Shown here in pieces: positions 1 to 9,309 of a stretch of 64,000 bases of DNA. This stretch comes from UBA11540 sp045536425 (GTDB lineage: Bacteria > Bacillota > Clostridia > Oscillospirales > Ruminococcaceae). Positions within the stretch are counted from its first letter, which is position 1, and every line of letters starts with the position of its first letter. The notes below the pieces were generated by a model. The model was not told the DNA's origin, ran no database searches, and saw only the letters and a list, made by a program, of their open reading frames with translations. The translations under genes were made by a program, and so were the position numbers. The stretch is from NCBI GenBank assembly GCA_045536425.1, contig JAZSNN010000015.1:186001-250000 (forward strand), in the 5' to 3' direction.

Positions 1-3000
1 GAATGTCATCACTTTCAACAAGAAGGAGCTCGCCTTCACCGCCTTCAAACAACTGCTTGAATATCGTTTTGAAGTTGCGGTTGATTTTCTCAAACTGCTC
101 GGAGAACTGCTTTCTCATCTTCTCGGTTATCTCATTGATGAGCTTCTTGAGCTCTGCTTTTGACTTTTCAACGTCCTCTACCTGAGCTTTCAGGAAGATG
201 TAACGCTCGGAAACTTCCTTGTATTCTTCAATCGCATCAACATTTACGTTTCCAAGAGCACGTATTCTGTTTTTACAGCTATTGAGCTCCGCGCTGCTCT
301 TTGCCTCGTCCTCAATAGGCTTTGCTATTTCCTCGGCTTGTGAGCGCGTCATCTCATATTCTTCCCAAAGAGAAGTTATCATTCTGTCGTAGGAAGCCTG
401 AAGTGCAACCTTTCTCTCTTCGAGTCTAGCAAGCTCTCCGGAAAGATTTTCACGCTGAGATAGTATATCCTTTTCGCTGTTGCGAATCTCAACGGTTTTA
501 TGTTCGAGTTCTTGTCTGCGCTGAAGAGTCTCTTTGATAGAAAGGTTGATAGTGTCGATCAATGCCTTCGTATCAGCGGATTCCTTTTCCATCGCGGATA
601 TCTTTTGATTTATCTCGTCAATTCGGGCCGTAAATTCTTGAATCTCAGCCTCATACTGACCCTTCTTAGAAAGCGATTCTGCCTTTGAAAGATTGAGATG
701 ATCAAGCTTTTCGTTGAGAAGCTGAAGGTCTTTGTCGTTGGAAAGCTTTTCCAAATTAAGCTCTGAAACCTTTTCAGAAAGAGCCTTTTTCTTTTCGATA
801 AACTCCCCTGCTTCGATAGAAACTGTCTTCATCTCGTTTTCAAGGGTTTCAATCTCTTTGTTTGCACTTACTATATCAGCAGAATAGGTCTTTTCATTTT
901 CCTTCAAAGAGGTCAATCGCTCTGACAAAAGTTTCTTCGCGTTTTGGTCAGCCAAAAGCTCTGCTTTTGCACTTTCAAATTGTCTTTCGAGCTGTGCCAA
1001 CTCTGCAGAGTATCTTGCCTTGTCTTGATTTGCGGTGTTTTCTTCGGCAAGAAGTCCGTCAAGATGAGCTTTGATTTTTTCAAGCTCAGCCTTTGCAACA
1101 TCCTCTTCTGCCTTTGCTTTTGCAAAATCTGCTTCGAGTGTTTTCAGCTTTTCTTCGAGCTTTTCGATGGCACCTGCACGGCTGAGAATGCCTGCGTTTT
1201 TAACAGCAGAACCACCAGTCATCGAACCGCCCGCATTGACAACTTGTCCATCAAGAGTGACTATACGAAAACGATATTGATATTTCTTTGCAATTATAAC
1301 TGCATCATCAAGGTCCTGAGCAATAGCGGTTCTTCCAAGTAATGACCGAACAACAGTTCTATACTCTTCCTTACATTCTACAAGTTCGCTTGCAACTCCA
1401 ATATATCCGTCGCAATCCTCAAGTCCGCGTTCAGACAAAAGTGTTCCTTTAACGGAAGTCATCGGGAGGAAGGTGGCTCTACCGACATTGTTGTTCTTGA
1501 GGTATGCAATTGCTGCCTTTGCACAAGCCTCGTCTGCAACAACAATGTTCTGCATAGCGGCACCGAGTGCGGTCTCGACTGCAGTTGAGTATTTTTGCTC
1601 AACCTTTATTAGCTGTGCAACAGAGCCTTTGATTCCTCTGAGCGCGCCACTCTGACCTTGCTTTATTACAGCCTTAACGCTTCCGGAGAAGCCATCCATA
1701 TTTCTTTCAAGGTCTTTTAGTATCTCAATCTTTTGGTTAATGTCACTTATAGAGCGGTTTATCTGTGTGCTTACTTCAAGCTTTGTATTATATTTTTTAT
1801 CAAGGCTATCCATTTTGAGTTGGTAGCCTTTCTTCATATTTGAAAGTTCAGAAAGCTTTTCATCTATGGCATCTACAAGTTCCTTGCAGTTGTCATAGTC
1901 TTCCTTTACAGCTTTTGCGCGCTCTTCTTTTGCTACAATTGCAGAATCGGAATTAGCTAGTTGTTCCTCGATCTGTTCAATCGCTGTTTTTACAGAGGTG
2001 AGTTTCAGATTCGTTTCAGAAACAAAGTTATAGCGTTCGCTGAGATTTGTCTGCAGCTGGCCCGCTTTTTCATCTACGCTTCGACTTTCGTCATCACTCT
2101 TTGAAAGTTCCTGCAAAACCTGCTCAATCAAAACAGAAAGCTCTTTTGCCTTTGTATTGTTTTCTTCAATAAGACGGTCAAGGTCTTGGATTTCTGCATC
2201 AGCATTGCTGTCAGAAAGCTCCTCTATCTGCATCTGAGCTCGCTGTATACCCTCATTGCAGTGAAGGATATCGTTGTTCAAAACTGCAATTTCTGCACGA
2301 AGCTCAGACATATGCTCCTCATACTCAGAAATCTTTTTTCTGCCTTCGTCGGAGCTTATTGTCATCTTCTGCATCTGTGTGTAGATGGAGTTGACTTCTT
2401 CTTCTATTGAAGCGAGCTTTTGTTGAACAGCATCATAATCCGAGCTAACCGCAAAGGTTCTGTCGTCGTGCTGTTTCATAAGCTGATTGGAATGACTAAG
2501 CTTATGTATCCACAAAGAAACTTCGAGTTCTTTCTTGATCTGTGCAAGTTCAAGATATTTCTTTGCTTTTTTGCTCTGTTCTTCAAGAGGGCCGACTCTT
2601 TCTTCGAGTTCGGTTAAAATATCAGCAAGTCTTAGAAGATTTTCTTCAGAAGCACGAAGTCTTCTTTCGGCATCTTCTTTTTTATATCTATATTTTGAAA
2701 TACCGGCAGCTTCTTCAAAAATTTCTCTTCGCTGAATAGGCTTTGAAGAAACAATCTCCGCTATCTTGCCCTGTCCAACCATTGAATAGCCATCACGTCC
2801 GAGACCGGTATCCATAAATAACTCGTGTATATCCTTGAGCCTTACAGGCGCGTTGTTTATTCTATACTCACTCTCGCCGCTGCGATAGAGTCTACGGGTG
2901 ACAATAATTTCATTAGAATCGACATCATAGGAACGGCTTTCATTATCAATTGTAAGCGCTACCTGAGCAAAGCCTACGGGTTTACGGTTTACGGTTCCGT

Positions 3001-3211
3001 TGAAGATGACGTCTTCCATCTTGCTTCCGCGCAGAGTTTTAATGGATTGCTCTCCGAGCACCCATCTAACCGCATCGCTTATATTACTCTTTCCACTTCC
3101 GTTAGGGCCTACTACCGCAGTTATTCCCTTTCCAAAGGTGAGTCGAGTTTTGTCGGGAAAAGACTTGAATCCTTGTATTTCCAAGGCTTTAAGTTGATTT
3201 ATCTGCGTCAT
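1..3211 (-). CDS. smc: Chromosome segregation ATPase SMC (C-terminus cut by window edge)
   Basis: SMC is the ATPase subunit of the bacterial condensin (with ScpA/ScpB) that compacts and separates replicated chromosomes. The ATG at 3211 opens a reading frame whose N-terminus carries a Walker A site (GPNGSGKSN near residue 34) and then AIRWVLGEQS. Long charged coiled coils follow, with a hinge in the middle (glycine-rich VNAGGSMTGGSAVKNAG, about 1200-1260). About 1070 codons are visible; the frame reaches the FxxLFxGGxGELLL segment that precedes the family's C-terminal signature motif, so roughly 110-120 residues lie outside the window. The start overlaps the stop of the radical SAM gene (TGATG), which indicates translational coupling. 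rnc upstream is the usual neighbour. Confidence 0.97.
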   Translation of the reverse strand, partial: MTQINQLKALEIQGFKSFPDKTRLTFGKGITAVVGPNGSGKSNISDAVRWVLGEQSIKTLRGSKMEDVIFNGTVNRKPVGFAQVALTIDNESRSYDVDSNEIIVTRRLYRSGESEYRINNAPVRLKDIHELFMDTGLGRDGYSMVGQGKIAEIVSSKPIQRREIFEEAAGISKYRYKKEDAERRLRASEENLLRLADILTELEERVGPLEEQSKKAKKYLELAQIKKELEVSLWIHKLSHSNQLMKQHDDRTFAVSSDYDAVQQKLASIEEEVNSIYTQMQKMTISSDEGRKKISEYEEHMSELRAEIAVLNNDILHCNEGIQRAQMQIEELSDSNADAEIQDLDRLIEENNTKAKELSVLIEQVLQELSKSDDESRSVDEKAGQLQTNLSERYNFVSETNLKLTSVKTAIEQIEEQLANSDSAIVAKEERAKAVKEDYDNCKELVDAIDEKLSELSNMKKGYQLKMDSLDKKYNTKLEVSTQINRSISDINQKIEILKDLERNMDGFSGSVKAVIKQGQSGALRGIKGSVAQLIKVEQKYSTAVETALGAAMQNIVVADEACAKAAIAYLKNNNVGRATFLPMTSVKGTLLSERGLEDCDGYIGVASELVECKEEYRTVVRSLLGRTAIAQDLDDAVIIAKKYQYRFRIVTLDGQVVNAGGSMTGGSAVKNAGILSRAGAIEKLEEKLKTLEADFAKAKAEEDVAKAELEKIKAHLDGLLAEENTANQDKARYSAELAQLERQFESAKAELLADQNAKKLLSERLTSLKENEKTYSADIVSANKEIETLENEMKTVSIEAGEFIEKKKALSEKVSELNLEKLSNDKDLQLLNEKLDHLNLSKAESLSKKGQYEAEIQEFTARIDEINQKISAMEKESADTKALIDTINLSIKETLQRRQELEHKTVEIRNSEKDILSQRENLSGELARLEERKVALQASYDRMITSLWEEYEMTRSQAEEIAKPIEDEAKSSAELNSCKNRIRALGNVNVDAIEEYKEVSERYIFLKAQVEDVEKSKAELKKLINEITEKMRKQFSEQFEKINRNFKTIFKQLFEGGEGELLLVESDDI

Positions 3212-4212
3212 CAGTTTCCCCTTTCTGTAATAAAACTATTACCACATATTTTTTCGTCAGCACAAATTCGGACGTCATATCCCATTTCGTGAAGATATAG
3301 TATGTTTTCTTTCTTGTGACCTACAAATTTCGACACCATTGAAGGCGCAACAAATACCCGCCAAACTCCTTTTGGCAAATCTAAAAACGTGTCCTTTAGC
3401 TTTTTCAGTATTCGTTTGGATTCGCATAATTCTCTAAAAGCAGGATGATACGGGCCTGCAAGCAAATCGGATTTGAGGGTTTCGCTATCGTGTAATCCCA
3501 AACGGATTACGTTTATTTTTTTAGACTCAAAAAAGTCTAATAACTTTGCGCATATATCTGCTGCTTCATCGACTGTAAGAGGCAGATATTTACCCAAAGT
3601 GTAGAGGTCTGCTAGATATGTATCTTTTATGACTATAGTAGGATATATTCTCACAGTATCGGGATCTAATTCGGCAATTTTAGAGGCAGTTAGAAACGCA
3701 TCGTCTTGACCGTCACCATAAAGACCTACCATCATCTGTAAACCGAGTTCAAACCCCTTTTGTTTTATCAGCTTCGAAGCCTCGATAACATCCTCACAAG
3801 TGTGTCCTCTTCTGTTTAAAAAAAGCGTTTCGTTGTTCATAGACTGCGCGCCAAGCTCTATCGAACGCACATTGTATTTTTTCAAAAGGTTGAGGATTTG
3901 ACTGTCAATGCAATCGGGACGAGTTGAAATACGGATAGAATCAAACGCATCTTCGCCAACATATTTGTTCGCCGCCTCTAAAAGCTCTATCATCAAATCC
4001 CTATCGATAGCGGTAAAGCTTCCGCCAAAAAAGGCTATCTGCGCACAAGAAGCATCACCCTTGAATTTTTCAAGGGCAGCCGAGCATTCTTTTTCGACAA
4101 ATTTTCCATCCGGCACAAAAGAAGTAGATGCTATGCTCTTTTGGTTACAAAACGAGCACTGATTTGGGCATCCTTTATGCGGGACAAATATAGAAATATT
4201 TGCGTTACTCAT
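3211..4212 (-). CDS. Radical SAM protein, Elp3/YhcC-like
   Basis: This 333-residue protein has a radical SAM cluster near the N-terminus, GCPNQCSFCNQ (residues 14-24), i.e. Cys-x3-Cys-x2-Cys for the [4Fe-4S] cluster that cleaves S-adenosylmethionine. An FFGGSFTAI glycine motif and ELGAQSM follow, typical of the Elp3/HemN-like radical SAM branch. There is no acetyltransferase domain as in full-length Elp3, so it is the short bacterial type found between rnc and smc in many Clostridia. Its substrate is unknown; RNA or cofactor modification is only an inference from relatives. It overlaps rnc by 4 nt (ATGA) and smc by 1 nt, so the three genes form one transcription unit. Confidence 0.9.
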   Translation of the reverse strand: MSNANISIFVPHKGCPNQCSFCNQKSIASTSFVPDGKFVEKECSAALEKFKGDASCAQIAFFGGSFTAIDRDLMIELLEAANKYVGEDAFDSIRISTRPDCIDSQILNLLKKYNVRSIELGAQSMNNETLFLNRRGHTCEDVIEASKLIKQKGFELGLQMMVGLYGDGQDDAFLTASKIAELDPDTVRIYPTIVIKDTYLADLYTLGKYLPLTVDEAADICAKLLDFFESKKINVIRLGLHDSETLKSDLLAGPYHPAFRELCESKRILKKLKDTFLDLPKGVWRVFVAPSMVSKFVGHKKENILYLHEMGYDVRICADEKICGNSFITERGN

Positions 4213-4880
4213 CTTCCCATTAACTCCAATGCTTCTTTAGCCGCTTGTTGCTCGGCTTCTTTTTTGCTTCGTCCTTCTCCGTGACCGATAACATTACTAT
4301 TGAGATGAACCTCAACGACAAAGCGCTTATTATGGTCGGGTCCATACTCACCTACAAGATGATAGCATACGCTTTCCTCGCGATTTTGTTGGATAATCTC
4401 CTGAAGCATTGTTTTATAATCCTTGAAAGAAGGCTTTGACTCCTTGAGTGCTTCCTTTACAAATTCCAAAACATATTTTCTCGCAGTTTCCATATCAGAA
4501 TCAAGATATAAAGCCGCGAGAAGTGCCTCAAAAGCATCTGCAAGTATAGAAGGTCTTGTTCTACCCCCTGAGTTTTCCTCTCCGTTTCCAAGAAGCAAAA
4601 ACTCCCCAACACATAGCTTTTCGGAAAATTTTGCAAGGCTCTTTTCGCAAACCAACGAAGCTCGAAGCTTTGTGAGTTCACCCTCGGGCATCTTTGGAAA
4701 AGCCTCAAACAGATATTCGGAAACTATAAGTGACAAAACAGAATCGCCCAAAAATTCAAGACGCTCGTTGTATTTTGTTCCTTTTCCCGCCTCGTTTGCA
4801 TATGAAGAATGGGTCAAAGCAGTTTTTAAAAGCGAAATATCTTTAAACTCATAACCCATATTTCGTTCGAGTTTATTCAT
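4209..4880 (-). CDS. rnc: Ribonuclease III
   Basis: RNase III cuts double-stranded RNA in rRNA processing and mRNA turnover. The 223-residue protein has the family signature RLEFLGDSVLSL (about residues 41-52), the second catalytic acidic region DAFEALLAALYLD (about 115-127) and a C-terminal double-stranded RNA-binding domain ending in KKEAEQQAAKEALE. Length is normal. The start overlaps the end of plsX by 8 nt and the stop overlaps the radical SAM gene by 4 nt. acpP, which commonly sits between plsX and rnc in bacteria, is absent here. Confidence 0.97.
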   Translation of the reverse strand: MNKLERNMGYEFKDISLLKTALTHSSYANEAGKGTKYNERLEFLGDSVLSLIVSEYLFEAFPKMPEGELTKLRASLVCEKSLAKFSEKLCVGEFLLLGNGEENSGGRTRPSILADAFEALLAALYLDSDMETARKYVLEFVKEALKESKPSFKDYKTMLQEIIQQNREESVCYHLVGEYGPDHNKRFVVEVHLNSNVIGHGEGRSKKEAEQQAAKEALELMGR

Positions 4881-5892
4881 CTGCAGTCGCCCTCGATTCT
4901 GCTTTTATCTTTTCAAGGGTTTGGGATATAGAGGTTATTACTCCTGTTTCAACGCAGGTTTTTGCCTGTCTTATGGCATTTTTGATTGCACAAGCATTAG
5001 AGCTTCCGTGAGCCTTAATAACGGGTTTCGCAGTACCCAAAAGCATTGCTCCGCCGTATTCTGTATAATCAAAGCTCTTTTTGAAATCATCAATGCCTTT
5101 CTTAACGAAAAGACCGCCTAACTTAGTAACGATATTTTTGTAGAAAATCGCCTTCAAACTGTGAGAGAACATCTTTGCCAGACCTTCGCTGAGCTTTAGA
5201 ACGATATTGCCGGAAAAGCCGTCTGTTACAACAACGTCACACGCTCCGAGAGGTACGTCACGAGGTTCAACGTTTCCAACAAAGTTATACGGCGCAGTCT
5301 GCATAAGTTTGTTAGCCTCGACCTCGAGCTCGTGTCCCTTTGTTTCCTCCGCACCGATATTCAAGAGTCCGACACGGGGGTTGTCCACACCCATAACAGA
5401 CTGCATATATGCGCTTCCCATCATACCAAACTGATAAAACATCTCGGGACGGCATTCAACGTTTGCGCCAGAGTCGATGAGCATATACTTTCCGTTTTCA
5501 CAAGGTATTACAGTGGCAATAGCAGCACGCTTTACACCTTTTATACGTTTGACGATAAGCGAAGCACCGTAAACGACAGCACCGCTGCTTCCCGCGCTGA
5601 CAAAAGCATCTGCTGTTCCGTCAGCTACGAGCTTCATTGCACGTGCCATAGAACAATCCTTATGAGATTTTAGAATTTCCGCAGGTTCGTCTTCAACAGC
5701 GATAACGTCGGTAGTATGGGATATTTCCATTCCTTCAAGCGAAATTTGTTTATCAAGGGCTGTTTTTCTGATTACCTCTTCATCGCCTGTCAGTATAATA
5801 GAAGCACCATATTCCTTGACAGCCAGAGCACAACCTTTAATTATCTCCAAAGGGGCATTATCTCCGCCAAAAGCATCAACTGCTATCTTCAT
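4873..5892 (-). CDS. plsX: Phosphate acyltransferase PlsX
   Basis: PlsX converts acyl-ACP and phosphate to acyl-phosphate, the donor for the first step of phosphatidic acid synthesis in Gram-positive bacteria. The 339-residue protein starts with MKIAVDAFGGDNAP, a family hallmark, and contains VTDGFSGNIVLK and AHGSSN near the C-terminus. I chose the ATG at 5892 over the in-frame ATG at 5901 because AAAGGA lies 8 nt upstream of the former and would abut the latter. The gene starts just after the trmFO stop and overlaps rnc by 8 nt. It is a peripheral membrane enzyme in known cases. Confidence 0.95.
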   Translation of the reverse strand: MKIAVDAFGGDNAPLEIIKGCALAVKEYGASIILTGDEEVIRKTALDKQISLEGMEISHTTDVIAVEDEPAEILKSHKDCSMARAMKLVADGTADAFVSAGSSGAVVYGASLIVKRIKGVKRAAIATVIPCENGKYMLIDSGANVECRPEMFYQFGMMGSAYMQSVMGVDNPRVGLLNIGAEETKGHELEVEANKLMQTAPYNFVGNVEPRDVPLGACDVVVTDGFSGNIVLKLSEGLAKMFSHSLKAIFYKNIVTKLGGLFVKKGIDDFKKSFDYTEYGGAMLLGTAKPVIKAHGSSNACAIKNAIRQAKTCVETGVITSISQTLEKIKAESRATADE

Positions 5893-5897
5893 ACTTC

Positions 5898-7199
5898 TCA
5901 TCCTTTCATGGCTTGTTTCAAGTCGTTTAAACCGCGCTCTGCAACGCGCGTGTATCTTTCTGCTTTATCTCTTATTCTGCAACCGATATCGGGAAGGATT
6001 CCCATATTACATCCCATAGGTTGAAAATTCTCTACCGCAGGATCGCTTATATAATATGACAAAGCACCCATCATAGAAGTTTTGGGCAATGTTATCGCTG
6101 ATTCACCCAATATCTTTTTGGCAAGATAATATCCCGCCAAGATTCCGCTAGACGCAGATTCGATATATCCCTCTACACCCGTCATCTGTCCTGCAAAGAA
6201 AATTCTCGGCTCCTTGCGAAGTGAAAAATCAGAATTCAAAAGCTTTGGGCTGTCCAAAAAGGTATTTCTATGCATTACACCGTATCTCAAAAACTCAGCA
6301 TTTTCAAGTCCGGGTATCATCGAAAAGACTCTTTTTTGCTCAGGGAACTTCAAATTTGTCTGAAAACCTACAAGATTGTACATGCTTCCCGCAGTATTTT
6401 CCTTTCGAAGCTGAACAACAGCATAGGGTCTTTTGTTAGTGTTCGGATTTGTGAGTCCAACAGGCTTTAAAGGACCATAACGAAGGGTATCAGGACCCCG
6501 CTTTGCCATAACTTCAACAGGCATACAGCCTTCATAGACCTTGAAATCTCTTTTGTCAAACTCGTTTAGCGGAGCGGACTGGGCATTTACGAGTGCATCA
6601 TAAAAAGCTTCGTACTCTTCCTTTTCGAAAGGACAGTTTATATAGTCTGCATCTCCTCTGCCATATCTTGCGGCAAAGAAAACTTTGTTCATATCTATGC
6701 TTTCAAAGCTTACTATCGGTGCCGCAGCATCGAAAAAGCTCAAATACTTCTCACCGCAAAGTTTAGCAATTGAAGCGGACATTGCATCAGATGTGAGAGG
6801 TCCTGTGGCGATAACTACGTACCCGTCGGGAATATCCGTTATCTCCTGTTCAATTACTTTTATATTTTTTTGCGACTTGATTTCTTGAGTAATAAGATCG
6901 GAAAAAAGCTTTCGGTCAACAGCAAGTGCTCCGCCTGCAGCTACTGCGCTCTTGTCTGCGCAACGCATAACAACAGAGTCAAAAAGACGCATTTCTGCCT
7001 TTAACATTCCTGCCGCCGAGCCTAATCTTGACGCCTTTAAGGAATTAGAGCAAACCAATTCCGCAAAACCACTATATGAATGTGCGGGTGTGAATTTCGT
7101 GGGCTTCATCTCGTAAAGCTCAACAAAAATTCCGCGCATAGCAAGTTGTAATGCCGCCTCACAGCCCGCAAGACCTGCTCCAATAACCTTAACCGTCAT
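5898..7199 (-). CDS. trmFO: Folate-dependent tRNA (uracil-5-)-methyltransferase TrmFO
   Basis: TrmFO makes 5-methyluridine at position 54 of tRNA with methylene-tetrahydrofolate and FADH2; it is the Gram-positive alternative to SAM-dependent TrmA. The 433-residue protein opens with the FAD-binding Rossmann motif VIGAGLAGCEAALQ and carries the family motifs VCSNSLKA (about residues 49-56) and FFAGQMTGVEGYIESA (about 336-351). Length is typical. It follows topA by 9 bp in the conserved dprA-topA-trmFO order. An older name is gid. Confidence 0.97.
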   Translation of the reverse strand: MTVKVIGAGLAGCEAALQLAMRGIFVELYEMKPTKFTPAHSYSGFAELVCSNSLKASRLGSAAGMLKAEMRLFDSVVMRCADKSAVAAGGALAVDRKLFSDLITQEIKSQKNIKVIEQEITDIPDGYVVIATGPLTSDAMSASIAKLCGEKYLSFFDAAAPIVSFESIDMNKVFFAARYGRGDADYINCPFEKEEYEAFYDALVNAQSAPLNEFDKRDFKVYEGCMPVEVMAKRGPDTLRYGPLKPVGLTNPNTNKRPYAVVQLRKENTAGSMYNLVGFQTNLKFPEQKRVFSMIPGLENAEFLRYGVMHRNTFLDSPKLLNSDFSLRKEPRIFFAGQMTGVEGYIESASSGILAGYYLAKKILGESAITLPKTSMMGALSYYISDPAVENFQPMGCNMGILPDIGCRIRDKAERYTRVAERGLNDLKQAMKG

Positions 7200-7208
7200 C
7201 TGTTTCTC

Positions 7209-9278
7209 CTATTTTTCAAATCCACAACCGTCTTTTGCACAGTAGGTCTTACCGCCTCTGCCAAAACGCTTGAACAATGTACTACCGCACTTGGGACAAC
7301 TTTCTTTTGTTGGTGTATCCCAAGTCATAAAGTCACATTTGGGATTATTTTCACATCCAAAATAGTTCTTACCTTTCTTTGATTTTTTGGCAAGAACAGT
7401 ACCGCCACACTTGGGGCACTTTCCTTCTGTTGGGTGTATTATGGGCTTTGTATTTTTACATGTCGGATATCCGGGACAAGCCAAAAATTTACCGAAACGT
7501 CCCGTTTTTATAACCATCTTCCGTCCACAGTTTTCGCAGACAACGTCAGATTCTTCAACGGGAAGCTTGACACGGGTTCCATCCATATCCTGTTCTGCCT
7601 TCTCGAGTGTCTTTGCAAATCCACTATAGAAATTGTCTATTACCTTTCGCCACTCGTTCTTTCCTTCTTCGATACTATCAAGGCTGCTTTCCATTTTCGC
7701 TGTAAATTCAACGTTGACAATATCAGGAAACTCGTTACACATAAGGTCGGTGGTTACCTCACCGAGAGATGTTGGCTTAAGGAGCTTGCCTTCTCTTTCA
7801 ATATAATCACGGGAAAGGACGGTGGTTATTGTCGGAGCATAGGTACTCGGACGTCCAATGCCGTTCTCCTCAAGAGCTTTGATAAGAGATGCTTCGGTAT
7901 ATCTCGGGGGCGGTTGAGTGAAATGCTGATTTCCGCCCAAATCCTTGACCTTCAACACCTCACCCTCATAAAGTTCGGGTAGATTGCAATTATCTTCTTC
8001 CTCGGAATCGCGGGTTTCTTCATATAGTTTTGTAAAGCCATCAAACTTTACAGAGTATCCTGAAGACTTGAAAATATAGCCATTTGCCTCTATATCAACA
8101 GACGATGTGCTCAAAAGAGCGTTTGCCATCTGTGAAGCTATAAACCTTTCCCATATAAGCTTGTAGAGCTTGTATTGGTCCGAGGTCAAACTTGCCTTCA
8201 CTTTTTCGGGAGTGAGGTTTGACATCGTTGGACGTATTGCTTCGTGTGCATCCTGAATATTTCTTTTGCTCTTATAGTGTCGGGGAGATGCGGGAAGATA
8301 TTCAGAGCCATATGCATAAGAGATAAATCCTCTTGCCTCGTTTATGGCATCATTGCTGATTCTGAGCGAGTCGGTTCTCATATATGTGATCAAACCTACT
8401 GCGCCCATTCCCTCAATGTCAATACCTTCGTAAAGCTCTTGTGCAGCCTTCATAGTACGCTTAGACTGGAAACCAAGGCGCTTTGAAGCCTCTTGCTGTA
8501 GTGTAGAAGTAATAAACGGAGGTGCAGGAGATTTCTTTCTCATACCCTTTTTCAAGGATTTTACGATGAAATCGGCATTTTCAAGATCCGCGAGAATCTT
8601 GTTCGCCTCTTCCCCGCTTTTAATTTCTATCTTTGTTCCGTCTTTTGAATGAAGCTTGGAGCTAAATGCTTTTCTCGAAGACCTTGCCAAAAGCTTTGCA
8701 TCAACAGTCCAATATTCCTCGCAGACATATGCAGCTATTTCGCGCTCTCTGTCAACTATCAAGCGAACAACAACAGACTGAACACGTCCTGCGGATAACC
8801 CTCTTTTCACCTTACGCCAAAGGAACGGGCTGATTTTATAACCTACTATTCTATCAAGAACTCTTCTTGCCTGCTGTGCATCGATCAAGTTGAGGTCGAG
8901 GGTTCTGGGTGCTTGCATTCCTGCAGTAACACCTGTTTTTGTAATCTCATTAAACGTAATACGATTGCAGTCGTTCATATCCAAACCAAGAATGTGCGCC
9001 AGATGCCAAGAAATAGCCTCTCCTTCTCGGTCGGGGTCGGTTGCGAGATACACTTTATCACTTTTTTTAGCAAGAGCTTTAAGCTGTGAAATGAGCTTAC
9101 TTTTGCCTTGTATAGCAATGTATTTGGGCTCGTAACCGTTTTCAAAATCGATGCCGAACGAGCTTTTAGGAAGGTCGCGTACGTGACCCATAGAAGCTAC
9201 GACCTCGAAATTGTTTCCGAGATATTTTTTAATTGTCTTGGCTTTCGCCGGTGACTCAACAATAACAAGATTCGACAT
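7209..9278 (-). CDS. topA: DNA topoisomerase I
   Basis: A type IA topoisomerase that relaxes negative supercoils. The 689-residue protein begins MSNLVIVESPAKAKTI, the TOPRIM start, followed by DPDREGEAISWH (acidic metal site). The active-site tyrosine lies in GLITYMRTDS (about residue 294). The C-terminus holds three Cys4 zinc ribbons (CENCGR.., CPKCGG.., CPKCGS..). An upstream in-frame ATG at 9368 would add 30 unrelated residues overlapping the end of dprA; the ATG at 9278 has an AAGGTG ribosome site, so I chose it. It lies 31 bp after dprA. Confidence 0.97.
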   Translation of the reverse strand: MSNLVIVESPAKAKTIKKYLGNNFEVVASMGHVRDLPKSSFGIDFENGYEPKYIAIQGKSKLISQLKALAKKSDKVYLATDPDREGEAISWHLAHILGLDMNDCNRITFNEITKTGVTAGMQAPRTLDLNLIDAQQARRVLDRIVGYKISPFLWRKVKRGLSAGRVQSVVVRLIVDREREIAAYVCEEYWTVDAKLLARSSRKAFSSKLHSKDGTKIEIKSGEEANKILADLENADFIVKSLKKGMRKKSPAPPFITSTLQQEASKRLGFQSKRTMKAAQELYEGIDIEGMGAVGLITYMRTDSLRISNDAINEARGFISYAYGSEYLPASPRHYKSKRNIQDAHEAIRPTMSNLTPEKVKASLTSDQYKLYKLIWERFIASQMANALLSTSSVDIEANGYIFKSSGYSVKFDGFTKLYEETRDSEEEDNCNLPELYEGEVLKVKDLGGNQHFTQPPPRYTEASLIKALEENGIGRPSTYAPTITTVLSRDYIEREGKLLKPTSLGEVTTDLMCNEFPDIVNVEFTAKMESSLDSIEEGKNEWRKVIDNFYSGFAKTLEKAEQDMDGTRVKLPVEESDVVCENCGRKMVIKTGRFGKFLACPGYPTCKNTKPIIHPTEGKCPKCGGTVLAKKSKKGKNYFGCENNPKCDFMTWDTPTKESCPKCGSTLFKRFGRGGKTYCAKDGCGFEK

Positions 9279-9309
9279 CAAATTCACCTTTTGCATTATA
9301 TATTTCAGA

